From assembly GCF_041240605.1 (NCBI RefSeq), contig NZ_CP162487.1, forward strand, positions 3,169,001-3,233,000: a stretch of 64,000 nucleotides of DNA, in the 5' to 3' direction. Shown one piece after another: positions 27,137 through 35,247 of this stretch. The notes under the pieces were generated by a model. It had not been told where the DNA came from. It was given only the letters and a program-made list of their open reading frames with translations, and made no database searches. The DNA comes from Xanthomonas sp. DAR 80977. Its GTDB lineage: Bacteria; Pseudomonadota; Gammaproteobacteria; Xanthomonadales; Xanthomonadaceae. Each line of letters begins with the position of its first letter. Within the stretch, counting starts at the first letter, position 1. Both the position numbers and the translations under genes were made by a program.

Positions 27137-27203
27137 CGAAAGGCTGCTGAAACGCCTACCCGCCACGCTGCGCGCGTTCCTTCGCTGCCGACGTCGTGCC
27201 GCC

Positions 27204-28031
27204 ATGATCCAATCCGCCGAATTTCACTTCCCGGGCGGCCGCCACGGCGTGCTGCTGATCCACGGCCTGACCGGCACCCCCAGCGAGATGCGCCTGCTCG
27301 GCAAATCGCTGAACCGCGAGGGCTTCAGCGTGCACGGCGTGCAGCTGGCCGGGCATTGCGGCGACGAGGACGACCTGCTCGCCACCGGCTGGCGCGACTG
27401 GAGCGCCAGCGTCGAGCAGGCCGCGGCGCGGATGCGCCCGCAGGTGGACAAGCTGTTCGTGGCCGGCCTGTCGATGGGCGCGCTGCTGGCGCTGCAGCTG
27501 GCCGAAGAACGGCCGCAGTGGATCGACGGCGTCGGCGTGCTCGGCGCCACCTTCCGCTACGACGGCTGGAACATCCCCCGCCGCGCGCGGCTGGCGTTCC
27601 TGCTGCCGTGGTTCAAGCGCCTGGGCATCGGCCGCCGCCGCATGTTCCTGGAGGAACCGCCGTACGGCCTGCGCGACGAGCGCATCCGCGCGCAGGTCAG
27701 CGGCGCGATGCTCGGCGGCGACAGCAGCGCCGCCGGCCTGCCCGGCAATCCCTGGCACGCGCTGGCCGAGATGCACCTGCTGTCGCGGCGGGTGCGCCGC
27801 AACCTGGCCAAGGTGACCGCGCCGTGCCTGGTCGCGCATGCGGCCGAGGACGACATCGCGCATCTGCGCAATGCGCAGCTGGTGGTGGCCGGCGTGTCCG
27901 GGCCGGTGGAACTGCTGCTGCTGCACGACAGCTACCACATGATCACCCTGGACCGCGAACGCCGCGTGCTCGGCGCGCGGCTGGCGCAGTTCTTTGCCGC
28001 GCAGGCCGCCGCGCCGCGCCAGGCGGCCTGA
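27204..28031 (+). CDS. Alpha/beta-fold hydrolase (monoacylglycerol lipase/carboxylesterase-like)
   Basis: A 275-residue cytoplasmic hydrolase. It has the oxyanion HG motif in GVLLIHGLTGTPSEM (about 15-29), the nucleophile Ser90 in the elbow AGLSMGALL, an acid in AAEDDIAHL and a catalytic His in LLLHDSYHMITLD near 245. The sequence style is that of carboxylesterase Est30/YbaC-like or monoacylglycerol lipases, which cleave acyl esters. Its stop overlaps the ATG of the first small membrane protein (TGATG), so it belongs to the four-gene + strand unit 27204-29983. In that context it may deacylate a lipid intermediate or act as an editing thioesterase; this is inference. Confidence 0.85.
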   Translation: MIQSAEFHFPGGRHGVLLIHGLTGTPSEMRLLGKSLNREGFSVHGVQLAGHCGDEDDLLATGWRDWSASVEQAAARMRPQVDKLFVAGLSMGALLALQLAEERPQWIDGVGVLGATFRYDGWNIPRRARLAFLLPWFKRLGIGRRRMFLEEPPYGLRDERIRAQVSGAMLGGDSSAAGLPGNPWHALAEMHLLSRRVRRNLAKVTAPCLVAHAAEDDIAHLRNAQLVVAGVSGPVELLLLHDSYHMITLDRERRVLGARLAQFFAAQAAAPRQAA

Positions 28032-28393
28032 TGGCGCTGCAGGCGCCCGTGATCGGCGTGTGGCTGGCGACGGTGGCGCTGGACACGGTCGGCCAGCTGG
28101 CCTTCAAGCACGTCGCCAGCGACCCGCTGGCGACCGGCGCGGCGCGCTGGCGGCGCACGGCGCGGCAGCCGTGGCTGTGGCTTGGCATGGCCTGCTACGC
28201 GTTCGAGTTCCTGGCCTGGACCGCGTTCCTGTCGCTGGTGCCGCTGGGCCGCGGCGTGCTGCTGGGCTCGATCAACATCGTGGCGATCATGCTCGCCGGG
28301 CGCTGGCTGTTCGGCGAGCGGCTGGGGCGCATGCAGGTGGCCGGGATCTGCCTGGTCAGCGCCGGCGTGGCCGTGGTCGGGCTGGGCACATGA
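28031..28393 (+). CDS. Half-size EamA/SMR-like four-helix membrane protein (first of pair)
   Basis: A 120-residue integral membrane protein with four hydrophobic segments (about 5-25, 42-62, 65-90 and 98-118), i.e. one EamA/SMR repeat. Recognisable blocks are LATVALDTVGQLAFKHVA at the first helix, FLAWTAFLSLVPLGRGVLLG in the third and GERLGRMQVAGICLVSAGV in the last. Half-size proteins of this fold work as dimers; ArnE/ArnF, which flip an undecaprenyl-linked aminosugar, are the best-known heterodimer. The ATG overlaps the hydrolase stop and its stop overlaps the next gene, also a half-size protein, so the two probably form a heterodimeric flippase or exporter. Confidence 0.8.
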   Translation: MALQAPVIGVWLATVALDTVGQLAFKHVASDPLATGAARWRRTARQPWLWLGMACYAFEFLAWTAFLSLVPLGRGVLLGSINIVAIMLAGRWLFGERLGRMQVAGICLVSAGVAVVGLGT

Positions 28394-28788
28394 GCCGCCC
28401 GTCGCTGCAGCGCTATGCGTTCGGCTTCGCCCTGCTGCTGGGCTTCGACACCCTGGCCCAGTTCGGCTTCAAGCTCGGCGGCGCGCATGCGTTCCCGCCG
28501 CAGGCCGAGTGGGCCTGGGTGCTGCGCCTGCTCGCCAGCCCCTGGCTGTACGCCGCGCTGCTGGGCTATGTCGGCGCGTTCTTCACCTGGATGAAACTGC
28601 TCGAGCACGCGCCGATCGGGCCGGCCTTCGCCGCCTCGCACCTGGAGGTGGTCAGCGTGCTGCTGCTGTCGGCGTGGTGGTTCGGCGAAACCATCGGCGT
28701 GCTGCAGGCACTGGGTGCGGTGCTGATCGTGGCCGGCATCGTCTGTCTCGCGCTCGGCGAGCGCGCCGCGCCGGCCGATGCGCACTGA
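28390..28788 (+). CDS. Half-size EamA/SMR-like four-helix membrane protein (second of pair)
   Basis: A 132-residue partner of the preceding protein, again with four hydrophobic segments (about 8-28, 45-68, 75-100 and 103-122). It shares the first-helix pattern LGFDTLAQFGFKLGG with its neighbour (D-T-xx-Q-xx-FK), showing that the two are paralogous halves, and has HLEVVSVLLLSAWWFGETI in the third helix. The start overlaps the preceding stop by four bases, and the DegT gene begins 11 bp before its stop. The substrate is unknown; the neighbouring lipid- and amino-group enzymes make an acylated amino compound the favoured guess. Confidence 0.8.
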   Translation: MSRPSLQRYAFGFALLLGFDTLAQFGFKLGGAHAFPPQAEWAWVLRLLASPWLYAALLGYVGAFFTWMKLLEHAPIGPAFAASHLEVVSVLLLSAWWFGETIGVLQALGAVLIVAGIVCLALGERAAPADAH

Positions 28789-29983
28789 GGTCCCGCCCAC
28801 CGCCGGCCTGCCGCTGCACTGGCGCGACCTGTGGCCGGCGCGCACGCCGCAGCGGCTGGCCGCGCAGCTCGGCCTGCCCGACGCGCTGCTGACCTGCTCC
28901 GGCACCGCCGCGCTGGTCATCGCGCTGCGCACCCTGGCCAGCTGCAGCCGCCGCCGGCAGGTGCTGGTGGCCGCCTACACCTGCCCGCTGGTGGCGCTGG
29001 CGGTGGCCCATTGCGGTCTGCAGCTGGTGCTGTGCGATCTGCTGCCCGATTCGATCGAACCCGACCCGGCGCAGCTGGCGCAGCGCTGCGGCAGCGACAC
29101 CCTGGCGATCGTCGCCACCCACCTGGGCGGCCGCCTGACCGACCTGGCCCCGCTGCGCGAGGCCGCCGCGGCCTGCGGCGCGATGCTGATCGAGGACGCC
29201 GCGCAGGCGCTGGGCGGCGTGCATGGCGACGGCCGCGCCGCCGGCCTGGGCGGCGACATCGGCTTCTGCAGCCTGGCGGTGGGCAAGGGCCCGACCCTGT
29301 ACGAAGGCGGCCTGCTGATGTCGCCACATGCGCCGTTGCGGCGCAGCCTGGCCGCGACCGCGGCGCGCCTGGGCCAGCCGGACTGGCGCTGGGAACTGCG
29401 GCGCAGCCTGCAGTTGCTCGGCTACGCCGCGCTGTACCGGCCGCGCGCCTTGCGCTGGGCCTACGGCGCGCCGCTGCGCCGCGCCCTGCGCCGCGGCGAC
29501 CGCGTGGCCGCGGCCGGCGACCACTTCGACGCGGCGATCCCGCAGCATGCGGTCGGCGCCTGGCGCGAAGCGGTCGGCGTGCGCGCCAGCGCGCGCTGGC
29601 CGGCGTTCCTGGCGCAGGCGCGCGCGCAGGGCCAGCGCCGCGCCGCACGCCTGGCCGCGATCGCCGGGCTGCGGGTGATCGCCGACAGCGCCGGCGCGCA
29701 GGGCAGCTGGCCGGCGCTGCTGGTGCTGCTGCCGGATGCGGCCGCGCGCGAGCGCGCGCTGGCGCAGCTGTGGCCGCGCGGCCTCGGCGTCGGCCTGCTG
29801 TTCGTGCACGCCCTGCCCGACTACGCCTACCTGCACGGCCTCGTCGACGCCGCGCCGATGCCCAATGCGCGCGACTTCGCCGCGCGCTGCCTGAGCATCA
29901 GCAACAGCCCATGGCTGGACGAGGACGGGTTCGAGGCGATCGTCGCGGTGCTGCGGCAGGTGTGTGCGGAGCGGATGGGCTGA
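28778..29983 (+). CDS. DegT/DnrJ/EryC1/StrS-type PLP aminotransferase
   Basis: A 401-residue fold-type I PLP enzyme. Conserved elements in order: the cofactor phosphate loop SGTAALVIAL (41-50), QVLVAAYTCPLVALAVAHCG, IVATHLGG, the cofactor-pairing Asp140 in MLIEDAAQALGG, and the Schiff-base Lys170 in SLAVGKGPTLYEGG. The family aminates keto-sugars, but distant members act on other carbonyls, and this sequence is shorter in the sugar-binding C-terminal part and unusually rich in Arg/Ala. It overlaps the second membrane gene by 11 bp and ends the + strand unit. No nucleotide-sugar genes are nearby, so the substrate may not be a sugar. Confidence 0.8.
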   Translation: MRTEVPPTAGLPLHWRDLWPARTPQRLAAQLGLPDALLTCSGTAALVIALRTLASCSRRRQVLVAAYTCPLVALAVAHCGLQLVLCDLLPDSIEPDPAQLAQRCGSDTLAIVATHLGGRLTDLAPLREAAAACGAMLIEDAAQALGGVHGDGRAAGLGGDIGFCSLAVGKGPTLYEGGLLMSPHAPLRRSLAATAARLGQPDWRWELRRSLQLLGYAALYRPRALRWAYGAPLRRALRRGDRVAAAGDHFDAAIPQHAVGAWREAVGVRASARWPAFLAQARAQGQRRAARLAAIAGLRVIADSAGAQGSWPALLVLLPDAAARERALAQLWPRGLGVGLLFVHALPDYAYLHGLVDAAPMPNARDFAARCLSISNSPWLDEDGFEAIVAVLRQVCAERMG

Positions 29984-30018
29984 TCCGCTCGCACTCAATG
30001 ACGCACCTTGCACACCCC

Positions 30019-30086
30019 TGTAGGAGCGGCTCCAGCCGCGACCGGCTTTACCGATAGATCCTGTCGCGGCTGAAGCCGCTCCTGCA
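30019..30086. repeat. Inverted REP-like pair (GTAGGAGCGGC type)
   Basis: Two near-identical arms face each other: TGTAGGAGCGGCTCCAGCCG at the left and its counterpart ending GGCTGAAGCCGCTCCTGCA at the right, about 20 bp apart. This is the GTAGGAGCGGCTTCAGCCGCGAC repeat that is dispersed in xanthomonads, stenotrophomonads and pseudomonads, arranged as a REPIN-like doublet. It lies between two convergent genes, where it would also act as a transcription barrier in both directions. Confidence 0.8.
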
Positions 30087-30096
30087 CGGGCATGCG

Positions 30097-30978
30097 CTAG
30101 CGCCGCAGCCCGGCCTCGGCCAGCGCCTGCAGCAACCGCAGGTTCACCTGGTGCTGCCGCGCCTGCCAGTCCGACAGCGATTGCGGCGACGGCGCCGGCT
30201 GCGCATCCAGTGCCGCCAGGCGCCGCTTCCACCACTGCGGATACTGCGCCACCGACACCTCGCCGGTGATGTCGCTGCCGAGCAGTTGCCCGTGCAGGTA
30301 GGCGATGGCGGTGAGCAGGTGCGGCACGCGCAGTTCGCCCTGGTCCCAGTTGGTGCGCACCTCGTCCGGATCCAGCACGTCCTTGTCCAGCGACAGGTAG
30401 GTCGGCATCGGCGTGCTGCGCAGGTGCTGCAGGAAGGCGTCGATCATCTCCATGCTCGAGCCGAAGCCGCGTACCGCCCGGCCCAGCCCCAGGCGCCGCG
30501 CCCAGCCGACGTCCACGCCGCTGCACCAGTAGCGCAGCTTGCCGCGGTACAGCGGCCGCAGATGGTTTTCCCAGGCATGCGCGGCACCGACGTCGCCCGA
30601 GGTGATGCCGACCACCTCCACCCGCGCCACCTGCGGCAGCGCCGCCACCCGCCACACCCACGAGCCGCAATGCACGGCGAACGGGAAGCGCATGTTGTCC
30701 GGGTGGTTGTCGAACACCACCACCCGCAGCGGCGCGGGCGCGCGCTGCGCCTGTCGCACGATCAGCGGCAGGCTCAGGTGGTGGAAATCGCCGCTGCCCA
30801 GCAGCACGGTGCCATGCCGCGCCGGCAGCACGCCGTCGAGCGCGGCGCCGAAGCGCCGCAGCCGGCGCAGCGAACAGGCGAAGCGCAGCCCGTCGCACCA
30901 CGCCTGCAGCGGCAGGTGCAGCGCGCCCGGCACGGTGCCGAGCGAGCCATCCAGATCCAGCAGTACCGGTGCGCTCAT
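30097..30978 (-). CDS. Arginase/ureohydrolase-superfamily protein, divergent
   Basis: A 293-residue protein with the binuclear-metal motifs of the arginase superfamily: GSGDFHHL at about 61-68 (in place of GGDHS), FDNHPDN at 89-95 (in place of DAHxD) and YLSLDKDVLDP at 194-204 (the SxDxDxxDP motif). So His66/67, Asp90, His92, Asp94, Asp198, Asp200 and Asp203 are candidate Mn ligands. Members hydrolyse C-N bonds of guanidino or related groups. Overall similarity to known arginases is low. One base separates the stop of the upstream acyltransferase gene from this start (TGAGATG), so the two form a unit. A role in trimming an amino or guanidino precursor in the surrounding cluster is inference. 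Confidence 0.72.
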   Translation of the reverse strand: MSAPVLLDLDGSLGTVPGALHLPLQAWCDGLRFACSLRRLRRFGAALDGVLPARHGTVLLGSGDFHHLSLPLIVRQAQRAPAPLRVVVFDNHPDNMRFPFAVHCGSWVWRVAALPQVARVEVVGITSGDVGAAHAWENHLRPLYRGKLRYWCSGVDVGWARRLGLGRAVRGFGSSMEMIDAFLQHLRSTPMPTYLSLDKDVLDPDEVRTNWDQGELRVPHLLTAIAYLHGQLLGSDITGEVSVAQYPQWWKRRLAALDAQPAPSPQSLSDWQARQHQVNLRLLQALAEAGLRR

Positions 30979-30979
30979 C

Positions 30980-32050
30980 TCATTCCGCCAGGTCGGCATC
31001 GGGGTCGGCAGTGCCGACGTCGTCGGCTTCGAACAGCGGCCGCAGCCGCCGCAGCGCGATGCGCAGCAGCGGATTGCGCGGGTACACCGCATGCCAGGTG
31101 TAGGTGAAGCTGGCGCCGAGCTGCGCCTTCACTTCCGGGTCGGTCCAGCCGGCGACGTAGGCGCGCAGGCCATGCCGGCAGGCGTAGTCCAGGTTGTGCA
31201 TCCAGCTCAGCGCGTACAGGTTGTGCTCGCGCGCATCCGGATAGTGCAGGCCGATGTACTTGTCCAGCAGCCGCCCGTCGTGCACGTAGCACAGGTTCCA
31301 GCCGATCAGCCGGCCCTGGTGGCGATAGGTGAACACCAGGCCGCCGGCATCGGCATCGGTCAGCAGCGCGTCGAAGAACGCTTCGGTCAGCAGGTCGAAA
31401 TGCACCTCGCTCTGCGCATAGACCTGCAGGTACAGCGCATAGCAGTGCGCGCGCAAGGCCGGGTCGGCGAAGGCGGCGCCGGTCGGCAGCGCCTGGATCT
31501 CCAGGTCGGCGCGCGAGCGCAGCTTGCGGCGGATGTTGCGGCGGCGGCCGCGCGACAGCCGCGCCAGGTAGTCGTCGGTGGAGGCGAAATCGATCGGCAC
31601 CCAGGCCAGCGCCTGCCCGCGCAGCAGCACGTAGCCGCTGCGTTCGCAGGCTTCGAGGAACACATGCGCCCAGGCGTTGTCGGTGGCATCGAGCAGCGGC
31701 GAGCGCTGCGGGATGTCCTTGACGATCAGCAGCGCGCGCTTGCGCCCCAGCTGCGCCCGCCACTGCGCGGGCAACTGCGCCGGGTCGGCCGCGCGCGGCA
31801 GCCAGGCGTATTCGCTGACGGTGCTGCCGACGAAGCTGGTGCGCGGGCGCAGCAGGCGCCGCCACAGCCGCTGCAGCGGCCAGCGGGCGACGCGCGCGCG
31901 CAGCGCCGGGTCGGCGGTGGTCAGCAGGTCGAACTCGGCCTCGAAGGCCGGCACGCCGTGCTCCAGGGCACGCGCCTGGAAGGCCTGCGGCGGGTGCGCG
32001 AGGAACTGCTGCTGCAACGCCTGCGGTTCGAGTTGGCTTACGAAAGGCAT
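30980..32050 (-). CDS. FemAB/BioF2-like GNAT-superfamily acyltransferase
   Basis: A 356-residue cytoplasmic protein of the FemAB-like, two-GNAT-fold type (peptidoglycan-bridge or Acetyltransf_6 group). Start MPFVSQLEPQALQQQFLAHP at ATG 32050 is chosen because the upstream frame is not protein-like. Supporting blocks are LSRGRRRNIRRKLR (about 170-183, the basic helix seen in this group), GGLVFTYRHQGRLIGWNLCYVHDG and IGLHYPDAREHNLYALSWMHN. Relatives transfer an aminoacyl or acyl group from a carrier (aminoacyl-tRNA, CoA or ACP) to an amine. Its gene is divergent from the ACP/ketosynthase genes across 113 bp, so an ACP-bound donor is an attractive idea, but unproven. Confidence 0.75.
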   Translation of the reverse strand: MPFVSQLEPQALQQQFLAHPPQAFQARALEHGVPAFEAEFDLLTTADPALRARVARWPLQRLWRRLLRPRTSFVGSTVSEYAWLPRAADPAQLPAQWRAQLGRKRALLIVKDIPQRSPLLDATDNAWAHVFLEACERSGYVLLRGQALAWVPIDFASTDDYLARLSRGRRRNIRRKLRSRADLEIQALPTGAAFADPALRAHCYALYLQVYAQSEVHFDLLTEAFFDALLTDADAGGLVFTYRHQGRLIGWNLCYVHDGRLLDKYIGLHYPDAREHNLYALSWMHNLDYACRHGLRAYVAGWTDPEVKAQLGASFTYTWHAVYPRNPLLRIALRRLRPLFEADDVGTADPDADLAE

Positions 32051-32163
32051 CTGCAAGATTGACCGGCTAGCGTGGAGGATGGACGCCGCAGCCGTGGGCC
32101 GCGGCGTGCCTTCCACCGGCGGCATGCGCCGCACGGTGGCCATTCATTTCGCGGAGGACTGCC

Positions 32164-32439
32164 ATGACCCCGTCTATCGAGACACAGATCCACAGCATCG
32201 TCGCCAAGCACGGCGAGATCGATCCCGCCGGCCTGACCGCGGATACCAAACTGCAGGACCTGGGCGTGGATTCGCTCGAGGCGATCGAAATCCTGTTCGA
32301 CATCGAGGAGCACTTCGACATCACCTTCCCGCAGCGCGATCCGAACCTGGACGACGGCTCGCTGGGCAAGCTGGCCGACGCGGTGCACCAGGCACTGGCC
32401 GCCAAGGCCGCCGCCGCGACGCTGGCCGCGGCGCACTGA
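32164..32439 (+). CDS. Acyl carrier protein
   Basis: A 91-residue stand-alone carrier protein. The 4'-phosphopantetheine attachment Ser37 is in LQDLGVDSLEAIEILFDIEE, a standard DSL motif; helix I (about 5-16) and helix III (PNLDDGSLGKLADAV) are in place. It is acidic as expected except for an Ala-rich tail. ATG 32164 has a strong GGAGG seven bases upstream. It is distinct from the housekeeping AcpP, whose fab genes are not here, and forms a two-gene unit with the ketosynthase 6 bp downstream. The expected job is to carry the chain extended by that enzyme. Confidence 0.92.
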   Translation: MTPSIETQIHSIVAKHGEIDPAGLTADTKLQDLGVDSLEAIEILFDIEEHFDITFPQRDPNLDDGSLGKLADAVHQALAAKAAAATLAAAH

Positions 32440-32445
32440 GCGGCC

Positions 32446-33681
32446 ATGGACCGCTCGGCGCAGGGACATCGCGTCGTCGTCACCGGGATGGGCGCGGTCA
32501 GCGCGCTCGGCCTGGGTGCCGATGCCCTGTGGCGCGGCATGCGCGAGGGGCGTAGCGGCATCGCCGCGCTGGCCTCGCCCGATCCGCAGGCCACGCTGAA
32601 GATGCGCCTGGCCGCCGCGCTGCCCGGCTTCGCGCCGCAGGCGGCACAGCTGGGCGGCATCGCGCCCGGCCAGCTCGACCGCATGACCCAGATGGCGCTG
32701 GTCGCGGCCTACGAGGCGGTGGCCCAATCCGGACTGGACCTGCACGGCGCAGGCGGCGCTCGCGGCGCGGTGGTGCTCGGCACCGGCGTCGGCGCCGAAC
32801 TCAGCCGCGACGAACAGTCGCGGCGGCTGTACCGCGAGCAGGCCGAGCGCCTGCACCCGCTGACCATCGTGCGCAGCATGAACAACGCCCCGGTCAGCCA
32901 GATCAGCATCGCCTTCGGCCTGCGCGGCCCGGCCTTCGCCGTGTCCAGCGCCTGCGCCTCGGCCAACCACGCGCTGGCGCAGGCGGCGCTGCTGATCCGC
33001 CACGGCCTGGCCGACGTCGCCATCAGCGGCGGCAGCGAGGCCTGCCTGAGCCTGCCGCTGATCCGCGCCTGGGAAGCGATGCGGGTGGTCAGCGACGACA
33101 CCTGCCGGCCGTTCTGCGCGCAACGCAGCGGCCTGGTGCTGGGCGAAGGCGCCGGCGTGTTCGTGCTGGAAAGCGCCGCGCACGCCGCCGCGCGCGGCGC
33201 GCGGCCGCTGGCCGAACTGGCCGGTTTCGGCCTGGGCGCCGATGCGCACGACATCGTCGCGCCCAGCGTCGACGGCGCCGCCGCAGCGATGCGCCTGGCG
33301 CTGCACGACGCCGGCCTGGAGCCCCGGCAGATCGACTACATCAACGCCCACGGCACCGGCACCCTCGCCAACGACCGCGGCGAGACGCAGGCGATCCGCC
33401 AGGTGTTCGGCGACCACGCCGATGCGCTGGCGGTGAGCTCGACCAAGGCGGTGCACGGCCATGCGCTCGGCGCCGCCGGCGCGCTGGAACTGGTCGCGGC
33501 GATCGGCGCGCTGCGCGAACAGACGGTGCCGCCGACCGCGAACTTCCTGGATCCGGATCCGGACTGCGACCTGGACTACGTGCCCAACCAGGCCCGCGCG
33601 CGGCAAGTGCGCGCGGTGCTGAGCAATTCCTTCGCCTTCGGCGGCCTCAACGCGGTGCTGGCGTTGCGCGCGGCGGGCTGA
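32446..33681 (+). CDS. Beta-ketoacyl-ACP synthase (FabF/KAS II-like)
   Basis: A 411-residue thiolase-fold condensing enzyme with a full catalytic triad: Cys170 in AVSSACASANH, His302 in NAHGTGTLAND and His339 in STKAVHGHALGAAGA. The N-terminus RVVVTGMGAVSALGLGADAL and C-terminus SNSFAFGGLNAVLAL are typical. As Cys, His and His are intact it should perform real decarboxylative condensation rather than be a chain-length factor. Only one KAS gene is present, with no KAS beta, malonyl transferase, ketoreductase or dehydratase nearby, so any further reduction would borrow the primary fatty-acid enzymes. It follows the ACP gene by 6 bp. Confidence 0.92.
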   Translation: MDRSAQGHRVVVTGMGAVSALGLGADALWRGMREGRSGIAALASPDPQATLKMRLAAALPGFAPQAAQLGGIAPGQLDRMTQMALVAAYEAVAQSGLDLHGAGGARGAVVLGTGVGAELSRDEQSRRLYREQAERLHPLTIVRSMNNAPVSQISIAFGLRGPAFAVSSACASANHALAQAALLIRHGLADVAISGGSEACLSLPLIRAWEAMRVVSDDTCRPFCAQRSGLVLGEGAGVFVLESAAHAAARGARPLAELAGFGLGADAHDIVAPSVDGAAAAMRLALHDAGLEPRQIDYINAHGTGTLANDRGETQAIRQVFGDHADALAVSSTKAVHGHALGAAGALELVAAIGALREQTVPPTANFLDPDPDCDLDYVPNQARARQVRAVLSNSFAFGGLNAVLALRAAG

Positions 33682-33742
33682 AGCGCCCGTCGCGACGAAG
33701 AACGGGAGGCAACGCGGCGCCGACGCGCTGTCTCCCGCCATC

Positions 33743-35242
33743 TCATGCCACCCGCTTGGCGCGGGTCAGCAACTGGTCCAGCAGCGACAGGCCCAGATCG
33801 ATCTCCTCGTGGCTGATGTGCAGCGACGGCGCCAGCGTGATCACGTTCTTGTAGTAGCCGCCCACGTCCAGCACCAGGCCGATGCGCTTGCCGTTGTGGC
33901 GCAGCTCGCCCTCCAGGCCCATGTCCACCATCGTGTCGAGCAGCTTGCGGTTCGGAGTGAAGCCGTCCGCCTGGCAGATCTCCGCGCGCAGCGCCAGGCC
34001 CAGGCCGTCGACGTCGCCGATTTCCGGATGGCGCGTCTGCAGGTCGCGCAGGCCGTCGAGGAAGTGCGCGCCCTTGGCCATGACCATGCTCTCGTAGTCG
34101 GTCTCGGCCAGCATGCGCATCGTCTCCAGGCCCACCGCGGTGCCGAGCGGATTGGAGGCGAAGGTGGAATGGGTCGAACCCGGCGGGAACACGGTCGGGT
34201 TGATCAGCTCCTCGCGCGCCCAGATCCCGGCCAGCGGGTTGAGCCCGTTGGTCAGCGCCTTGCCGAACACCAGCACGTCCGGGGTCACCCCGAAATGCTC
34301 GATCGCCCACAGCTTGCCGGTGCGGAAGAAGCCCATCTGGATCTCGTCCACCACCAGCAGGATGCCGTACTTGTCGAGCACCTTCTTCAGGCCGGTGAAG
34401 AAGTTCGGCGGCGGGATCACGTAGCCGCCGGTGCCCTGGATCGGCTCGACGTAGAACGCGGCGTACTCGCACTGCCCGGCCTTGGGATCCCACACGCCGT
34501 TGTATTCGGTCTCGAACAGGCGCTCGAACTTGGCCACGCACTGCTCGCCGTACTCTTCCTTGGAAATGCCCTTGGGGCCGCGGAAGTGGTACGGGAATTC
34601 GATGAACTGGGCACGGTCGAAATGGCCGAAGCGGCGCCGGTAGCGATACGAGGAGGTGATCGCCGAGGCGCCCAGGGTGCGGCCGTGGTAGCCGCCTTCG
34701 AAGGCAAACATCAGGCTCTTGCCGCCGCTGGCGTTGCGCACCAGCTTCAGCGAATCCTCCACCGACTGCGCGCCGCCGACGTTGAAGTGCACCCGGCCCT
34801 TGCGGCCCCACTTGCGTTCGGCATCCACCGCGATGGTCTTGGCCAGTTCGATCTTGGTCGGGTGCAGGTACTGGCTGGCCACCTGCGGCAGCGTGTCGAT
34901 CTGCCGCTTCAGCGCGCCGTTCAGGCGCGGATTGGCGTAGCCGAAGTTGACCGCCGAGTACCACATCTGCAGGTCCAGGTACGGCACGTCCTCGGTGTCG
35001 TACAGGTAGCTGCCGTCGCAGTGCGCGAAGATCCGCGGCGGCTCGCTGTAGTGCACGGTGTCGCCGAACGAGCAGTACTCGGCCTCGTCGGCCAGCATCT
35101 GCGCGTCGCCGAGCGCGGCGTGGTAGGCCGGGCCGGTGCGCAGCAGCGCGTCCGGGTCGGGCGCGGCGGCGTCGGGCATGCCGAGGTCGAGATCGCCGTG
35201 CAGCGGCGCAAGCGCGGTGGGGAGCGGAACATTCCGATTCAT
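33743..35242 (-). CDS. Class-III PLP aminotransferase (aspartate aminotransferase family)
   Basis: A 499-residue fold-type I aminotransferase of the GABA/ornithine/acetylornithine group. Seen in order: HPTKIELAKTIA, the cofactor phosphate loop NVGGAQSVEDSLKL (154-167), FEGGYHGRTLGASAITSS, Asp299 in LLVVDEIQMGFFRTGKLW and the Schiff-base Lys328 in LVFGKALTNGLNPLAG. Compared with ordinary members it has an N-terminal extension of about 80 residues. The class typically moves an amino group between an omega-amine and a keto acid or aldehyde, so an aldehyde or ketone formed from the ACP/KAS product would be a suitable acceptor (inference). The HAD phosphatase lies just upstream on the same strand (5 bp), and the ketosynthase is convergent. 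Confidence 0.88.
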   Translation of the reverse strand: MNRNVPLPTALAPLHGDLDLGMPDAAAPDPDALLRTGPAYHAALGDAQMLADEAEYCSFGDTVHYSEPPRIFAHCDGSYLYDTEDVPYLDLQMWYSAVNFGYANPRLNGALKRQIDTLPQVASQYLHPTKIELAKTIAVDAERKWGRKGRVHFNVGGAQSVEDSLKLVRNASGGKSLMFAFEGGYHGRTLGASAITSSYRYRRRFGHFDRAQFIEFPYHFRGPKGISKEEYGEQCVAKFERLFETEYNGVWDPKAGQCEYAAFYVEPIQGTGGYVIPPPNFFTGLKKVLDKYGILLVVDEIQMGFFRTGKLWAIEHFGVTPDVLVFGKALTNGLNPLAGIWAREELINPTVFPPGSTHSTFASNPLGTAVGLETMRMLAETDYESMVMAKGAHFLDGLRDLQTRHPEIGDVDGLGLALRAEICQADGFTPNRKLLDTMVDMGLEGELRHNGKRIGLVLDVGGYYKNVITLAPSLHISHEEIDLGLSLLDQLLTRAKRVA

Positions 35243-35247
35243 GGGGA

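Noticed and set aside
28031..29983. Reading the DegT enzyme plus half-size transporters as an arn (lipid A aminoarabinose) operon.
   Set aside because: No arnA, arnC, arnD or arnT genes are present and the DegT protein differs from ArnB; neighbours are acyl/ACP enzymes.
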